Below are positions 44,209 through 52,299 of a stretch of DNA of 64,000 nt, piece after piece. A program made the position numbers and the translations under genes. Source of the DNA: UBA3069 sp050633465 (GTDB taxonomy: Bacteria > Pseudomonadota > Alphaproteobacteria > Rhodobacterales > Rhodobacteraceae); assembly GCA_050633465.1 (NCBI GenBank), contig JBOEGO010000010.1:17204-81203 (forward strand), given 5' to 3'. The notes under the pieces were generated by a model, which saw only the letters and a program-made list of their open reading frames with translations, was not told where the DNA came from and ran no database searches. Each line of letters starts with the position of its first letter. The stretch's first letter is position 1.

Positions 44209-45405
44209 CGCGGGGTCACGCAGCCAGCCATCCAGATATTCCACACGGTCACATCCGGCAAAACGCGCCATGCGGGCCAGTTCGGAGTCCAGCCGTTTTT
44301 GCCGTAGTTTGCCGAATTTCACGCCCTGTTCGGGCCAGACAGCGGTGATGCGCAGGGTGGATTGATCGCGGTGGGCCTTCATATCTATGCGGCCGATCAG
44401 GTTGGCCCCCTCGATCAGGGGGAAAACGTAATAGCCGTATTTGCGTTTGGGCGCGGGGGTGAATACCTCGATCCGGTATTGGAAATTGAACAGGCGTTCG
44501 GCGCGTTTTCGGTCGCGCAGGGCCGGATCAAAGGGTGACAACACGCGGATGCGACCCGTGGGGTCGGGCGCATTTCGGGCGGATTCGATGATATCGGGGC
44601 GGGCCAGATGGGTGCGGGTGCTGCCATCGGCGTTTTCGATTTCAACGGCGGCAAGCGCGCCGGTTTTTTGCTGGGCCGCGGCCCATTTCCGCGCCTCGGC
44701 AGGGGTGATGATATCCCAGAATGCGGCCAGTTCGCCCGTGGTGGCAAAGCCCAGCCTGTCAAGCGCGGCGTTGCAGGCCCAGTCGATTGTCTGGTCAGGA
44801 TCGGGAGTATGGTCGCGGTATTGCGGCGGGATCACGCGTTCGGTCAGGTCATAGTGTTTCTGGAAATTATGGCGGTGCGTGACCGACAAGATGCCGCAAC
44901 GCCACTGATATTCCAGCGCGGTTTTGGCGGGGTGCCAATCCCACCAGCCGTCGCCCTTGCGGGCCGGATCATCGCGCACATCGCTGGAACAAACCGGCCC
45001 GTGATTGGTGATTTGCGCCAGCACGGCATCGGATTTTTCATCAACGCCGTGGCGTTGCCACAGCTTCCATTGCTTGGCCAGACGGTCCGCATCGCGTGCC
45101 ATTTTCAGCCGCCAATGCGGGAAAAATTGCACCGGAATGACGCTGGCGTCATGGGTCCAATGTTCAAAAATCGCGCGGTCGTGTTTTAGCAGACGATCCA
45201 GCGCAGGCGGGCGATAGGCGGGGCGGCGGGCGAACAGGATCATGTGGTGGGCGCGTTCGACCGTGGCGATGCTGTCCAGTTGGACAAACCCCAATTGGGT
45301 GATCAGCGCGGCCAGATCCGCGCCCTTGGCCTGCGCGGGGGGCAGGCCGGACAGGGCATGACGGTGCAGGAAAAGTTTACGTGCGGATAGGTTGTTCAGC
45401 TGCAT
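44203..45405 (-). CDS. YcaQ-like winged-helix DNA glycosylase
   Basis: A 400-residue protein of the YcaQ/AlkX (HTH_42) family. It starts MQLNNLSARKLFLHRHALSG and has the family catalytic QxD motif in LGFVQLDSI (Gln42, Asp44), then ERAHHMILFARRPAYRP and, later, ARFAGCDRVEYLDGWLRDPAL. E. coli YcaQ removes alkylated bases and unhooks interstrand cross-links. Tandem winged helices make up the body. The LacI-type gene upstream ends one base before its start, so they are cotranscribed. Confidence 0.88.
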   Translation of the reverse strand: MQLNNLSARKLFLHRHALSGLPPAQAKGADLAALITQLGFVQLDSIATVERAHHMILFARRPAYRPPALDRLLKHDRAIFEHWTHDASVIPVQFFPHWRLKMARDADRLAKQWKLWQRHGVDEKSDAVLAQITNHGPVCSSDVRDDPARKGDGWWDWHPAKTALEYQWRCGILSVTHRHNFQKHYDLTERVIPPQYRDHTPDPDQTIDWACNAALDRLGFATTGELAAFWDIITPAEARKWAAAQQKTGALAAVEIENADGSTRTHLARPDIIESARNAPDPTGRIRVLSPFDPALRDRKRAERLFNFQYRIEVFTPAPKRKYGYYVFPLIEGANLIGRIDMKAHRDQSTLRITAVWPEQGVKFGKLRQKRLDSELARMARFAGCDRVEYLDGWLRDPAL

Positions 45406-46431
45406 CTAGTCGCGGCGCAACGTGTCGCCGTAGCTGATTTTCGGGGTCAGAATGACCTGATCATCCATCGGGGCATCGGGGTTTTGCGTGCGTTCGACCA
45501 GAATTTCGGCGGCACGGCGGCCCACCTCGGCGCGGCAGGCATCCATGGTGGCCAATTGGCGGGGCAGACCCTGCAATAATTCCACCCCGTTGAAACCGGC
45601 AAGGCCGATATCGCCGGGAATATCATAGCCCTTTTCGATCAGGTAAAGCAGCCCCCCCGCCCCGATCATATCATTGGAATAATAGAGAAAATCCAGATCA
45701 GGGGTGCGTTCCAGCATGGTTTGGGTCATTTCGCGCCCTTTGGCGAGGGCGGAGCCGCCGGAATAAAATTCCTGATCGGCCATTTCGATGCCCGCCTTGG
45801 CCAGCGCCTGAGTGAAGCCTTCGAAGCGTTTGCGGGCGCGATGGTCCAACGGCATTTTAGTGCCCAGAAACCCGATGCGGCGGTATCCGGCCTCGATGAT
45901 CGCGGCGGCCATTTCACGGCCAGCGCGGCGATGCGAGATACCCACCATGGCATCGACGGGAATACCGTCGGTATCCATGATTTCAACCACCGGAATGCCG
46001 CTGGCGCGCAGCATGGCGCGGGAGGCGTCGGAATGTTCCAGCCCTGCGATGATCACACCGGAAGGACGCCAGGACAGCATTTCATACAAAACTTTTTCTT
46101 CCTTTTCAGGAAGATAGTCGGTGACGCCCACGACCGGTTGCAGGTCTGTTTCCTCTAACACGCGGGAAATGCCGGTCATCACCTCGGGGAACACCATGTT
46201 GGACAGCGAAGGAATGATGACCGCCACCAGATTGACCCGCTGGCTGGCCAGCGCACCCGCGATTTTATTGGGCACATAGCCAAGAGATTTTGCCGCTTGC
46301 AGCACCTTTTCGCGTGTGGTGTCAGACACATCGCCACGGTTGCGCAACACGCGACTGACCGTCATTTCTGAAACGCCTGATGCTTCGGATACATCGCGCA
46401 GGGTCAGGGGGCGGGCAGTTTTTGGTGTCAC
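45406..46431 (-). CDS. LacI-family transcriptional regulator
   Basis: A 341-residue regulator with N-terminal HTH LTLRDVSEASGVSEMTVSRVLRN (about 9-31) and hinge helix NKIAGALASQ, followed by a periplasmic-binding-protein-like effector domain (VNLVAVIIPSLSNMVFPEVM, then LDFLYYSNDMIGAGGLLYLI, IPGDIGLAGFNGVELL). It resembles the GntR-type gluconate regulators of the LacI family, but no sugar genes are adjacent. Direct neighbour on the same strand is the YcaQ gene, in a tight unit. The target operon is unknown. Confidence 0.88.
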   Translation of the reverse strand: MTPKTARPLTLRDVSEASGVSEMTVSRVLRNRGDVSDTTREKVLQAAKSLGYVPNKIAGALASQRVNLVAVIIPSLSNMVFPEVMTGISRVLEETDLQPVVGVTDYLPEKEEKVLYEMLSWRPSGVIIAGLEHSDASRAMLRASGIPVVEIMDTDGIPVDAMVGISHRRAGREMAAAIIEAGYRRIGFLGTKMPLDHRARKRFEGFTQALAKAGIEMADQEFYSGGSALAKGREMTQTMLERTPDLDFLYYSNDMIGAGGLLYLIEKGYDIPGDIGLAGFNGVELLQGLPRQLATMDACRAEVGRRAAEILVERTQNPDAPMDDQVILTPKISYGDTLRRD

Positions 46432-46555
46432 TGGGAATACGTCCTGAAATGGTTCCTGATCAGGTTAGCGCCAAATCCACGCGGTATTCAAGCAGCGCGG
46501 CCCATGTAGGTGAAAATCATTGTGCGTTGACGGGGCTTTATCATGGTTTGCTACA

Positions 46556-46586
46556 CAAATGGCCACCCCTTTGGGGCAGCCATTTG
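46556..46586 (-). terminator. Long hairpin after the chemoreceptor gene
   Basis: CAAATGGC and CCCC at 46556-46569 pair with GGGG and GCCATTTG at 46573-46586 around TTT, with one mismatch. It starts 25 bases beyond the stop of the transmembrane chemoreceptor gene. No T-run follows on the minus strand, so termination is likely but not certain. Confidence 0.5.
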
Positions 46587-46610
46587 CAAGAGACCGGGCG
46601 TTGATCGGAT

Positions 46611-49040
46611 TCAGAAATCAGCCCAACCAGGGTCGATATTCCCTTGCGGTGGAACCTGAACAGGCGGGCCATTTACAACCTTTTTGACAGTGTCTGCGTG
46701 TTTGACGCTGCCTGTGTGCATTGCGGGCGCGGCCTGCGGTTTCGTTGATTTGGTTTTGATTTTTTCAGGTCCGCCGGTCACGGTGAACGCGGCCGACATC
46801 TGGATCAGTTTGCCCGCCTCCTTGGCCAGACTGCTGCCAGCGCCGTGAACTTCTGTGGCCATGCTGGCGTTCTTTTGGGTCACTTCATCCAGATGGTTGA
46901 CGGCTTCGTTTATGGATTCCAACCCGATGGACTGTTCGCGGGCCGCTGTGGCAATTTGCGTCACAGAGACCGAGACCTTTTCCATATCGCCCTGCAATCC
47001 GTCAAAGGATGATCCGACTTTTTCTACGACCTCGACCCCGCTGCTGACGTTATCTGCACTTTCACGGATGAGACCATTGATTTCCTTTGCCGCCTCGGAA
47101 CTGCGCAGTGCCAATGCCCTGACCTCGGATGCGACAACAGCAAAGCCGCGCCCGGCGTCACCCGCACGGGCAGCTTCGACACCCGCATTCAGCGCCAAAA
47201 GATTGGTCTGGAACGCCAGCGTTTCGATCACCTCTGTGACCTGGGTGATTTTCTGCGAGGATGCGGATATGCGCTCCATCGCTTCCATCGCTGTACGCAC
47301 CACTTCGCGGCTGTTGGTTGCATCTGCACGCGCGCGGGTCATCACATGATCTGCTTCTCCGGCGGAATCGGCTGTGGATTTCACACTTGCGCTGAGTTCA
47401 GTGATTGCGGCTGCGGTTTCTTCCAGGTTTGCGGCCTGTTCTGCGGTGCGATCGCTAAGCGCATTGGTGGATGTTTCAATGCCGCGCGACGTGGTGTCGA
47501 TCTCTTCGGAACTGCGCAGCAAAGAGGCGATCGCATCATCAAGACGACTGACCGCATTGTTAAAGGACTGGCGTAATTTTTCGTAGTCTTCGGGGAATTC
47601 TTCGTCAATCGTGCGGGTGAGATTGCCCTCGTTCAAGTGTGCGACTGCCGTGCTGAGGCTTTCGACAACTTTGCGTTGCTCTGCGGCATGTAGCAGGCGG
47701 CGCGCTTGTTGTTCTTCGGCATCGGCCAGTTTTTCGCGCAGGTTGGCAAGATTGCGCGAGAGCATGCCGAATTCTTCGGTGCGTTCGGTATAGGGAATTT
47801 CGACATCCAGCTTGCTGTCAGCCAGCGCGGTCACGCTGGTTCCGATACGTTCGAACGGGCGGGTAATCGCACGGCTGATCAAAATCCCGAGGCCCGAAAC
47901 AACAAGGCCGGCAACAGCCATAGTAATGAGCAAGGCATGTTTCAAAGCATTGATTTGCGCGTAAACTTCGGATTGTTTCTGCGTCACCACCAACAGCCAG
48001 TCGATCCCGTGTTCATTGATCCAGCGCGCCGACCCCACTTCGTGCAGGCCCAGTTCGTCAATGAAATGAACCATCGAGACATGGCCATTTTGCGCAGCCT
48101 CAAACAAGGCCATTGTGCCTGTCATCTCCAGGATTTTGTGGCCACCCTGAAACCGGGAATCGCTTCGGTGTGTGGCATCCGAGCCCAGCAAAAACGTTTC
48201 GCCAGTTTGCCCCAGGCCATTGGAATTGTTCATAACATTATTCAAGACCTCGACAGGTGCCTGATAGATAAGCGCGCCAGCGGGTTTTCCCGTTCCATCC
48301 AGAATACGTTGAGCAAAAAAGGCTGCCGCGGCGCCATGACTGGGCGCATAGGGGGCAAAATCATCATAGGCGACTATGTCTTCGTCGGCCTCCATGGCCT
48401 TTTTGAACACCCGCGCCAATCCGGTATCTTTCCACTCTCCCTTATTCAGGTTGGTGGCAAAATCCAATTCCTTGAACACCGAATAGACAACATCACCATC
48501 GGCGTTCACAAGAAACACATCATAGTAGCCTGCGTTTTGCTGAACCTGCCGGAAATAGGAGTGAAATTTCCCATGGTTGCGGTCGTATTGCAGCTCGGCC
48601 GTTGATTCTTCGAGGTTTTGCCGCTGGCCCAGAGGGTGTGGATTGTTGTTGATATAGGCATCTTGCAATTGTTGTTGCGCGGAGTCGCCCAATTGCCGGT
48701 AGGCCAGTGTAAACAAAGTCAATGCGCCCTTTACCGTCGGGTTCTGGATCTGCGTGCTCATATCATTGTCGACCGCGTTGAACCAAGCCATGACCGCAGA
48801 TTCGCGCGCTTCGAGCGTTGCTTCGAAGTTTTCCGACAGGCGCTGCACCAATATCCGCTCGGCCGCATTAAAGGAGATCAAACCGACGGTAGAGGCCACC
48901 AAAAGCGCCATGCCAACGATCACAACCGGCAGCTTATGGGTCAGCTTTCTGTTCGCAAGCCAGGCCCCCACGCCGAAGCGCCGCCTTTTTTTGGGTTGGC
49001 CCGCCTTTGTCGCAGTGCCGGTCTGTTTCACTGTACTCAT
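46611..49040 (-). CDS. Transmembrane methyl-accepting chemotaxis protein
   Basis: An 809-residue receptor. A first membrane helix near residues 34-56 (LPVVIVGMALLVASTVGLISF) is followed by a periplasmic sensor of about 300 residues with Cache-like text (YYDVFLVNADGDVVYSVFKELDFATNL and GETFLLGSDATHRSD), a second helix (HALLITMAVAGLVVSGLGIL), a HAMP segment (RAITRPFERIGTSVTALADSKLD), and the MCP hairpin (ETLAFQTNLLALNAGVEAARAGDAGRGFAVVASEVRALA). The C-terminal end is GWADF, similar to the acidic-aromatic tether of some receptors. It senses an unknown ligand. A GAGGAGCGG ribosome site precedes ATG 49040. Confidence 0.92.
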   Translation of the reverse strand: MSTVKQTGTATKAGQPKKRRRFGVGAWLANRKLTHKLPVVIVGMALLVASTVGLISFNAAERILVQRLSENFEATLEARESAVMAWFNAVDNDMSTQIQNPTVKGALTLFTLAYRQLGDSAQQQLQDAYINNNPHPLGQRQNLEESTAELQYDRNHGKFHSYFRQVQQNAGYYDVFLVNADGDVVYSVFKELDFATNLNKGEWKDTGLARVFKKAMEADEDIVAYDDFAPYAPSHGAAAAFFAQRILDGTGKPAGALIYQAPVEVLNNVMNNSNGLGQTGETFLLGSDATHRSDSRFQGGHKILEMTGTMALFEAAQNGHVSMVHFIDELGLHEVGSARWINEHGIDWLLVVTQKQSEVYAQINALKHALLITMAVAGLVVSGLGILISRAITRPFERIGTSVTALADSKLDVEIPYTERTEEFGMLSRNLANLREKLADAEEQQARRLLHAAEQRKVVESLSTAVAHLNEGNLTRTIDEEFPEDYEKLRQSFNNAVSRLDDAIASLLRSSEEIDTTSRGIETSTNALSDRTAEQAANLEETAAAITELSASVKSTADSAGEADHVMTRARADATNSREVVRTAMEAMERISASSQKITQVTEVIETLAFQTNLLALNAGVEAARAGDAGRGFAVVASEVRALALRSSEAAKEINGLIRESADNVSSGVEVVEKVGSSFDGLQGDMEKVSVSVTQIATAAREQSIGLESINEAVNHLDEVTQKNASMATEVHGAGSSLAKEAGKLIQMSAAFTVTGGPEKIKTKSTKPQAAPAMHTGSVKHADTVKKVVNGPPVQVPPQGNIDPGWADF

Positions 49041-49217
49041 CTGCCGCTCCTCATTACCTGACTACAGGTCATGCAGTGCCAACAGCCACCTGAAGACACA
49101 TATCAGAGCGATTAGTGACACAGCCTATTTAAAGACCTCTTAAAGCCCGTCATGTTTCCAGAACATGGTTATTGAAGGATGACAAAAGCCACGCATCTGG
49201 GTAGGAACATGCCGCGT

Positions 49218-49294
49218 GGCCCCGTGGCTCAATTGGATAGAGCAGCCCCCTCCTAAGGGGCAGGTTGCAGGTTCGAATCCTGCCGGGGTCGCCA
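49218..49294 (+). tRNA. tRNA-Arg (anticodon CCT)
   Basis: A 77-base cloverleaf with encoded CCA. Acceptor GGCCCCG pairs with CGGGGTC (one G-U), the anticodon stem is GCCCC/GGGGC around loop CTCCTAA (anticodon CCT, codon AGG), and the T arm is GCAGG-TTCGAAT-CCTGC. Its 3' end is the probable attachment site of the island, whose integrase gene ends 83 bases downstream. Confidence 0.97.
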
Positions 49295-49376
49295 TTTCAT
49301 AAATTGCACGTTTATTTCTCCTATTTTACAGCAGGTTGTGATGGTGTGTCCCATTTCTGAGTAAGCGTGTCCCAAT

Positions 49377-50381
49377 TTAGGCAACCCCTACCAGCAACTT
49401 AACCATTCGTTCACGGTCAGCAGCGCGCGTGTAGCGCTCTACTTCAGAAAGGCTCATATGCCCAGCCATCGCCGCGATCTGGTGAGTGGTCGCGTCATTT
49501 TCAGCCCAATAAATGCAGAAAGCTTTGCGTAGGCCATGAAGGCGAGAAGCCATCCCAGCCTCTCGTGCTGCGTCGCCAAACTCATTGCCCAGGCTTGTGG
49601 CCTTGAAGGGCTTACCGGCACTGGTAAGGATAAAGGTAGGAGCAATATCTGGCGTGCGATTGATAGCGGCTCGGAGTTCAGCCGTAAGCGGCACACGCGC
49701 GATGATCCCGCTTTTCTGGCGCTGATAAACTAATAGGTCGCCCTTGATGTTCCTTCGGCCAAGTTTTGCTAGGTCGGTGCGGGCCGCCCCTGTGTACAAG
49801 CCCAAATCAAAAATTAAGCGTTCACGAGTACCCACTGGCCAGCGCTTCTGGAAGGCTGCGATGTCTTCGGCGTCAGCGACAGGAAAGCCTTTAATCTTAG
49901 GCTTATCCAACTCGATCCCGACCAGTGGGTTTTTACGGATGAAACCCAAGCGACGGAGATGTTCAAAGACCGGCTTGAGCGCCTTATACTCGTTGACCGC
50001 GCCGTGCCCGCCCTTGGCATACAGGGCACGTTCTACAACTTCGCCCGTGATCGTCTTGATCGGGCGCGCACCCTGCGTTTTGCGGTAACGTGCAAAGATC
50101 GCGGAGCGGGCTGCGCGTGTACCGTCTGCATACTTTGCCCATTTCTCATTGCCTGAGGTGTAGAGGTCCAGCGCCCATGCAAATGTTCCCGCCTCAGGGG
50201 TCTCGGTATCCGGTGGCATTTCCTGCCAACGCGCGTGTTCGGCCGCCCATGCGGCCAAGACCTTGGGATCTGTCGGGTGCAGTCCATGGACTCCCAGAGA
50301 CCGCTCAACATCGTTGCGCCGATATGTGTGGAACCAACGCCCACGGCGCAATTTGGAACGTAGATAAGGTAATTTCTTCAT
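49377..50381 (-). CDS. Tyrosine-type site-specific recombinase (integrase)
   Basis: A 334-residue phage-type integrase. The core-binding part (TITGEVVERALYAKGGHGAVNEY) precedes the catalytic domain, where the active residues are visible: Arg in LYTGAARTDLAKLG, Lys in the beta hairpin QKSGIIARVPL, HGLRK (His and second Arg), AGHMS (His) and the nucleophile Tyr in SEVERYTRAADRE. It would integrate and excise the island at the neighbouring tRNA-Arg. ATG 50381 (MKKLPYLRSK) overlaps the upstream small ORF stop by four bases; the frame is open 11 codons further but that part is not family-like. Confidence 0.93.
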   Translation of the reverse strand: MKKLPYLRSKLRRGRWFHTYRRNDVERSLGVHGLHPTDPKVLAAWAAEHARWQEMPPDTETPEAGTFAWALDLYTSGNEKWAKYADGTRAARSAIFARYRKTQGARPIKTITGEVVERALYAKGGHGAVNEYKALKPVFEHLRRLGFIRKNPLVGIELDKPKIKGFPVADAEDIAAFQKRWPVGTRERLIFDLGLYTGAARTDLAKLGRRNIKGDLLVYQRQKSGIIARVPLTAELRAAINRTPDIAPTFILTSAGKPFKATSLGNEFGDAAREAGMASRLHGLRKAFCIYWAENDATTHQIAAMAGHMSLSEVERYTRAADRERMVKLLVGVA

Positions 50382-50545
50382 GCCGCATCCCCTGAGAAGG
50401 GCTGGCCTTTCCATTCGTGGCTTGCTCCGTCACGATCAGGATAGTCAAAAATTACGCCCTCAGGCCCCACGCCCTTGATGCGTGCACCAGGGCACAGTTC
50501 ACGAGCAACCTTGTAGGCTTCTTTGATCTGGCGCTCGGTGGGCAT
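50378..50545 (-). CDS. Small island protein coupled to the integrase
   Basis: A protein of 55 residues from ATG 50545 (MPTERQIKEAYKVARELCPG), or 63 from ATG 50569. It reads as one helix followed by a short beta meander (GVIFDYPDRDGASHEWKGQPF). No family is recognised. The stop overlaps the integrase ATG (ATGA), so it is translated with it; position suggests a recombination directionality or phage accessory protein, which is only inference. Neither start has a strong ribosome site. Confidence 0.5.
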   Translation of the reverse strand: MPTERQIKEAYKVARELCPGARIKGVGPEGVIFDYPDRDGASHEWKGQPFSGDAA

Positions 50546-50652
50546 GGAGGGGGATCGAGGGCTCGGCATCTGTAGTTAAATCCACATTTTAACAATTCGC
50601 CAAAAGTCGGACCCATTGGGCTCTGGCAAACCATCGTTGTTCAAATTTGTTC

Positions 50653-50865
50653 TCATTGTTGTGCGGTCCGCTGGTTCGATGATGCATCAATTCTCAGCAA
50701 CGCGTCGATATGAGCTGCGCTGAGCAACATGGCGCGTCCCAGAGAGTAGAACTGCCCATGTTCTCTAGCTTTTGTACGCAACGCTCTGGCCGAGATTGTT
50801 GCTCCAGTCTTGCTTAATTTTTTGCACCATTCTTCTGGCGTCAGCGCGTCTTCAAAATCTTGCAC
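50653..50865 (-). CDS. Small putative DNA-binding protein
   Basis: A 70-residue protein with GTG start at 50865. The sequence LTPEEWCKKLSKTGATISARALRTKAREHGQF then SLGRAMLLSAAHIDALLRI looks like a small winged-helix or MerR-like excisionase fold, in which a helix-turn-helix is followed by a short hairpin. It is upstream of and co-oriented with the integrase, and divergent from the XRE regulator, the usual place of an excisionase. The fold assignment is by eye and weak. Confidence 0.5.
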   Translation of the reverse strand: MQDFEDALTPEEWCKKLSKTGATISARALRTKAREHGQFYSLGRAMLLSAAHIDALLRIDASSNQRTAQQ

Positions 50866-50962
50866 AAGCTAGCACTCCCAACTGCGGATAACTACAAGTT
50901 ATTGCATGTTTTTGTTAGCCATCTAGCTTTAATTTTGGTTTTTTGGTGTTAGTCTATTTGTG

Positions 50963-50976
50963 GGAACATATGTTCC
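50963..50976. promoter_or_regulatory. Perfect 14-bp palindrome, probable operator
   Basis: GGAACATATGTTCC is a perfect palindrome 31 bases before the XRE regulator start and about 100 bases before the divergent small gene. A further half-like TTCC copy (TAGTTCC) follows at 50981. Placement between a phage-type regulator and the integration genes suggests an autoregulatory operator controlling both directions. Confidence 0.55.
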
Positions 50977-51006
50977 TAGATAGTTCCAACAAACAGAGTA
51001 TACTTC

Positions 51007-51660
51007 ATGGATCGAAGCCAATTTTTAGATCAATTTAACAGAGAAGCGAGACGCGAGCGCAGTCCCCAACACCGCGCAGCCCGAATCAAACGGGACAATG
51101 CAAGCGCAAAACAAGCTGTCACGGAAACGATACGTCTCAAACGCACTCGACAGCTGCGAGCCAACAGAAAAAACTTGAGTATAGCTCAAGGCCTAAGAAA
51201 ATGTCGCGAACTGCGAGGCATGTCACGTGACGAATTCGCGCAGGCAATGGGCATTACCAGGCGCGCATTGTACAATTATGAGGCTGGGTTACGTAGTGTT
51301 CCGGGCGAGCTGATTGAAAAAATAGCGAAAAACGGTGACTTAGAACTCCACGAAATTCTCGGAACCAAATTTGAAAACCCACCTACCGAGCGACGCAAGT
51401 CAGATGCAACTCTTGCTATTCGGATCTACTTAAACCTGAAGTATGAAATTTCTGAAGCCAGCGATTCCCAAGTCTCGCATATTTCTGCCGACGATACTGA
51501 CATGCAACGCCTTGCCGCGGACGCTGCAGTTTCTTGGTCGAACACCGCAAAAGTCACCGAAAAGAGCATTGCCAACGTCACCAAACGCCTAGCTGAACAG
51601 TTGGCTGACGATTACGCTCTCACGGATCTCGCCAACAGCTGGCATCTCGAGAGCGGCTAG
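51007..51660 (+). CDS. XRE-family helix-turn-helix regulator
   Basis: A 217-residue protein. Residues about 58-110 form an XRE domain: IAQGLRKCRELRGMSRDEFAQAMGITRRALYNYEAGLRSVPGELI, with the recognition helix at ITRRALYNYEAG. The N-terminal 50 residues are Arg/Lys-rich and probably flexible; the C-terminal 100 residues are helical and unrecognised (FENPPTERRKSDATLAIRIY and onward). It is likely to control the island's integration or defence genes. A palindrome stands just upstream. Its stop overlaps the convergent antitoxin-like gene by four bases. Confidence 0.85.
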   Translation: MDRSQFLDQFNREARRERSPQHRAARIKRDNASAKQAVTETIRLKRTRQLRANRKNLSIAQGLRKCRELRGMSRDEFAQAMGITRRALYNYEAGLRSVPGELIEKIAKNGDLELHEILGTKFENPPTERRKSDATLAIRIYLNLKYEISEASDSQVSHISADDTDMQRLAADAAVSWSNTAKVTEKSIANVTKRLAEQLADDYALTDLANSWHLESG

Positions 51661-51995
51661 TCTGGCAGCGGCTGTGAAGCATCACTTGCTAAGGGGGCGC
51701 TCATCCGCTCAATCTTCGCAATGGGCACCAGCGCAAATCGTCGTCCTCTTTCGTCGGCAAAGAGGACATTCTGGCTCTCTGCAATCCGCAAATATGCATC
51801 GAAGTTATCCAGTAGCTTTCCGATCGAGATATCTACGTTGGCTTCAAGGCTGGCAAGTGCAACGGCATCGCACAGGAGGTGCTTTGCATACTCCTCGATC
51901 GAAAGGCGGTGCTTGGCAGCAATTGATTGCAGCGCCGTGAAAACTTGGTCAGGAATGTTGGGGACCGTTAAATCAGGCAAATTTAGACTCCTCAA
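51657..51995 (-). CDS. FitA-like ribbon-helix-helix antitoxin-type protein
   Basis: A 112-residue protein. Residues about 5-48 (LPDLTVPNIPDQVFTALQSI then AAKHRLSIEEYAKHLLCDAV) match the FitA/VapB ribbon-helix-helix pattern: a strand, then two helices with conserved S-x-E-E. Such antitoxins normally pair with a PIN-domain toxin encoded immediately downstream on the same strand. Here the only downstream gene is the convergent XRE regulator, so it appears orphaned. The C-terminal 50 residues (NVLFADERGRRFALVPIAKIERM) could be a separate small domain. It is divergent from the kinase-helicase operon. Confidence 0.6.
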   Translation of the reverse strand: MRSLNLPDLTVPNIPDQVFTALQSIAAKHRLSIEEYAKHLLCDAVALASLEANVDISIGKLLDNFDAYLRIAESQNVLFADERGRRFALVPIAKIERMSAPLASDASQPLPD

Positions 51996-52299
51996 TTGAT
52001 AACCCCATATACGGGATAACAGAGATCTGGTGCATCACTCCACTGCCAGATCAGCTGCCTGGGAAAACGCCGGTGGACCCCTAACGACTGCTGTCGATTT
52101 ACAGCAAGCACAGTGGAGAATAAAGACTTCGAGACGAACCCATCAATTTTTCAATTTTTTTATCAAGGAAGTTGAGCTCCAGATTTCAGTTCTCAAAACT
52201 ATTGGCTCGCTGGGCAACGCAAAAAGTGTTTGATTGGTTATGGATGAGAAGATCGAACCAGAGGCTTCTTGATGATAGGTTTTGAGGAGACAGCGTAGT
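51996..52299. other. Divergent intergenic region before the kinase-helicase operon
   Basis: 304 bases with no convincing ORF. An interrupted inverted repeat, GATCTGG at 52024-52030 and CCAGATC at 52046-52052, stands close to the antitoxin-like gene and may be an operator. The half near 52300 is A/T-rich and holds the ribosome site GAGGAGA eight bases before ATG 52300. No clear sigma-70 boxes could be assigned. Confidence 0.5.

Noticed and set aside
46556..49217. CRISPR-like or multi-repeat arrays anywhere in the window
   Set aside because: Apart from the triple 18-bp repeat at 26329 no regularly spaced direct repeats were seen; the chemoreceptor gene repeats are heptad coding patterns.
50653..50865. 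Toxin-antitoxin pair with the neighbouring small ORF
   Set aside because: Neither small protein shows a toxin or antitoxin signature and the place beside the integrase favours recombination accessory roles.
52282..52299. TTG 52282 as start of the kinase-helicase
   Set aside because: The TTG codon directly adjoins the GAGGAGA ribosome site that serves ATG 52300 at proper distance.
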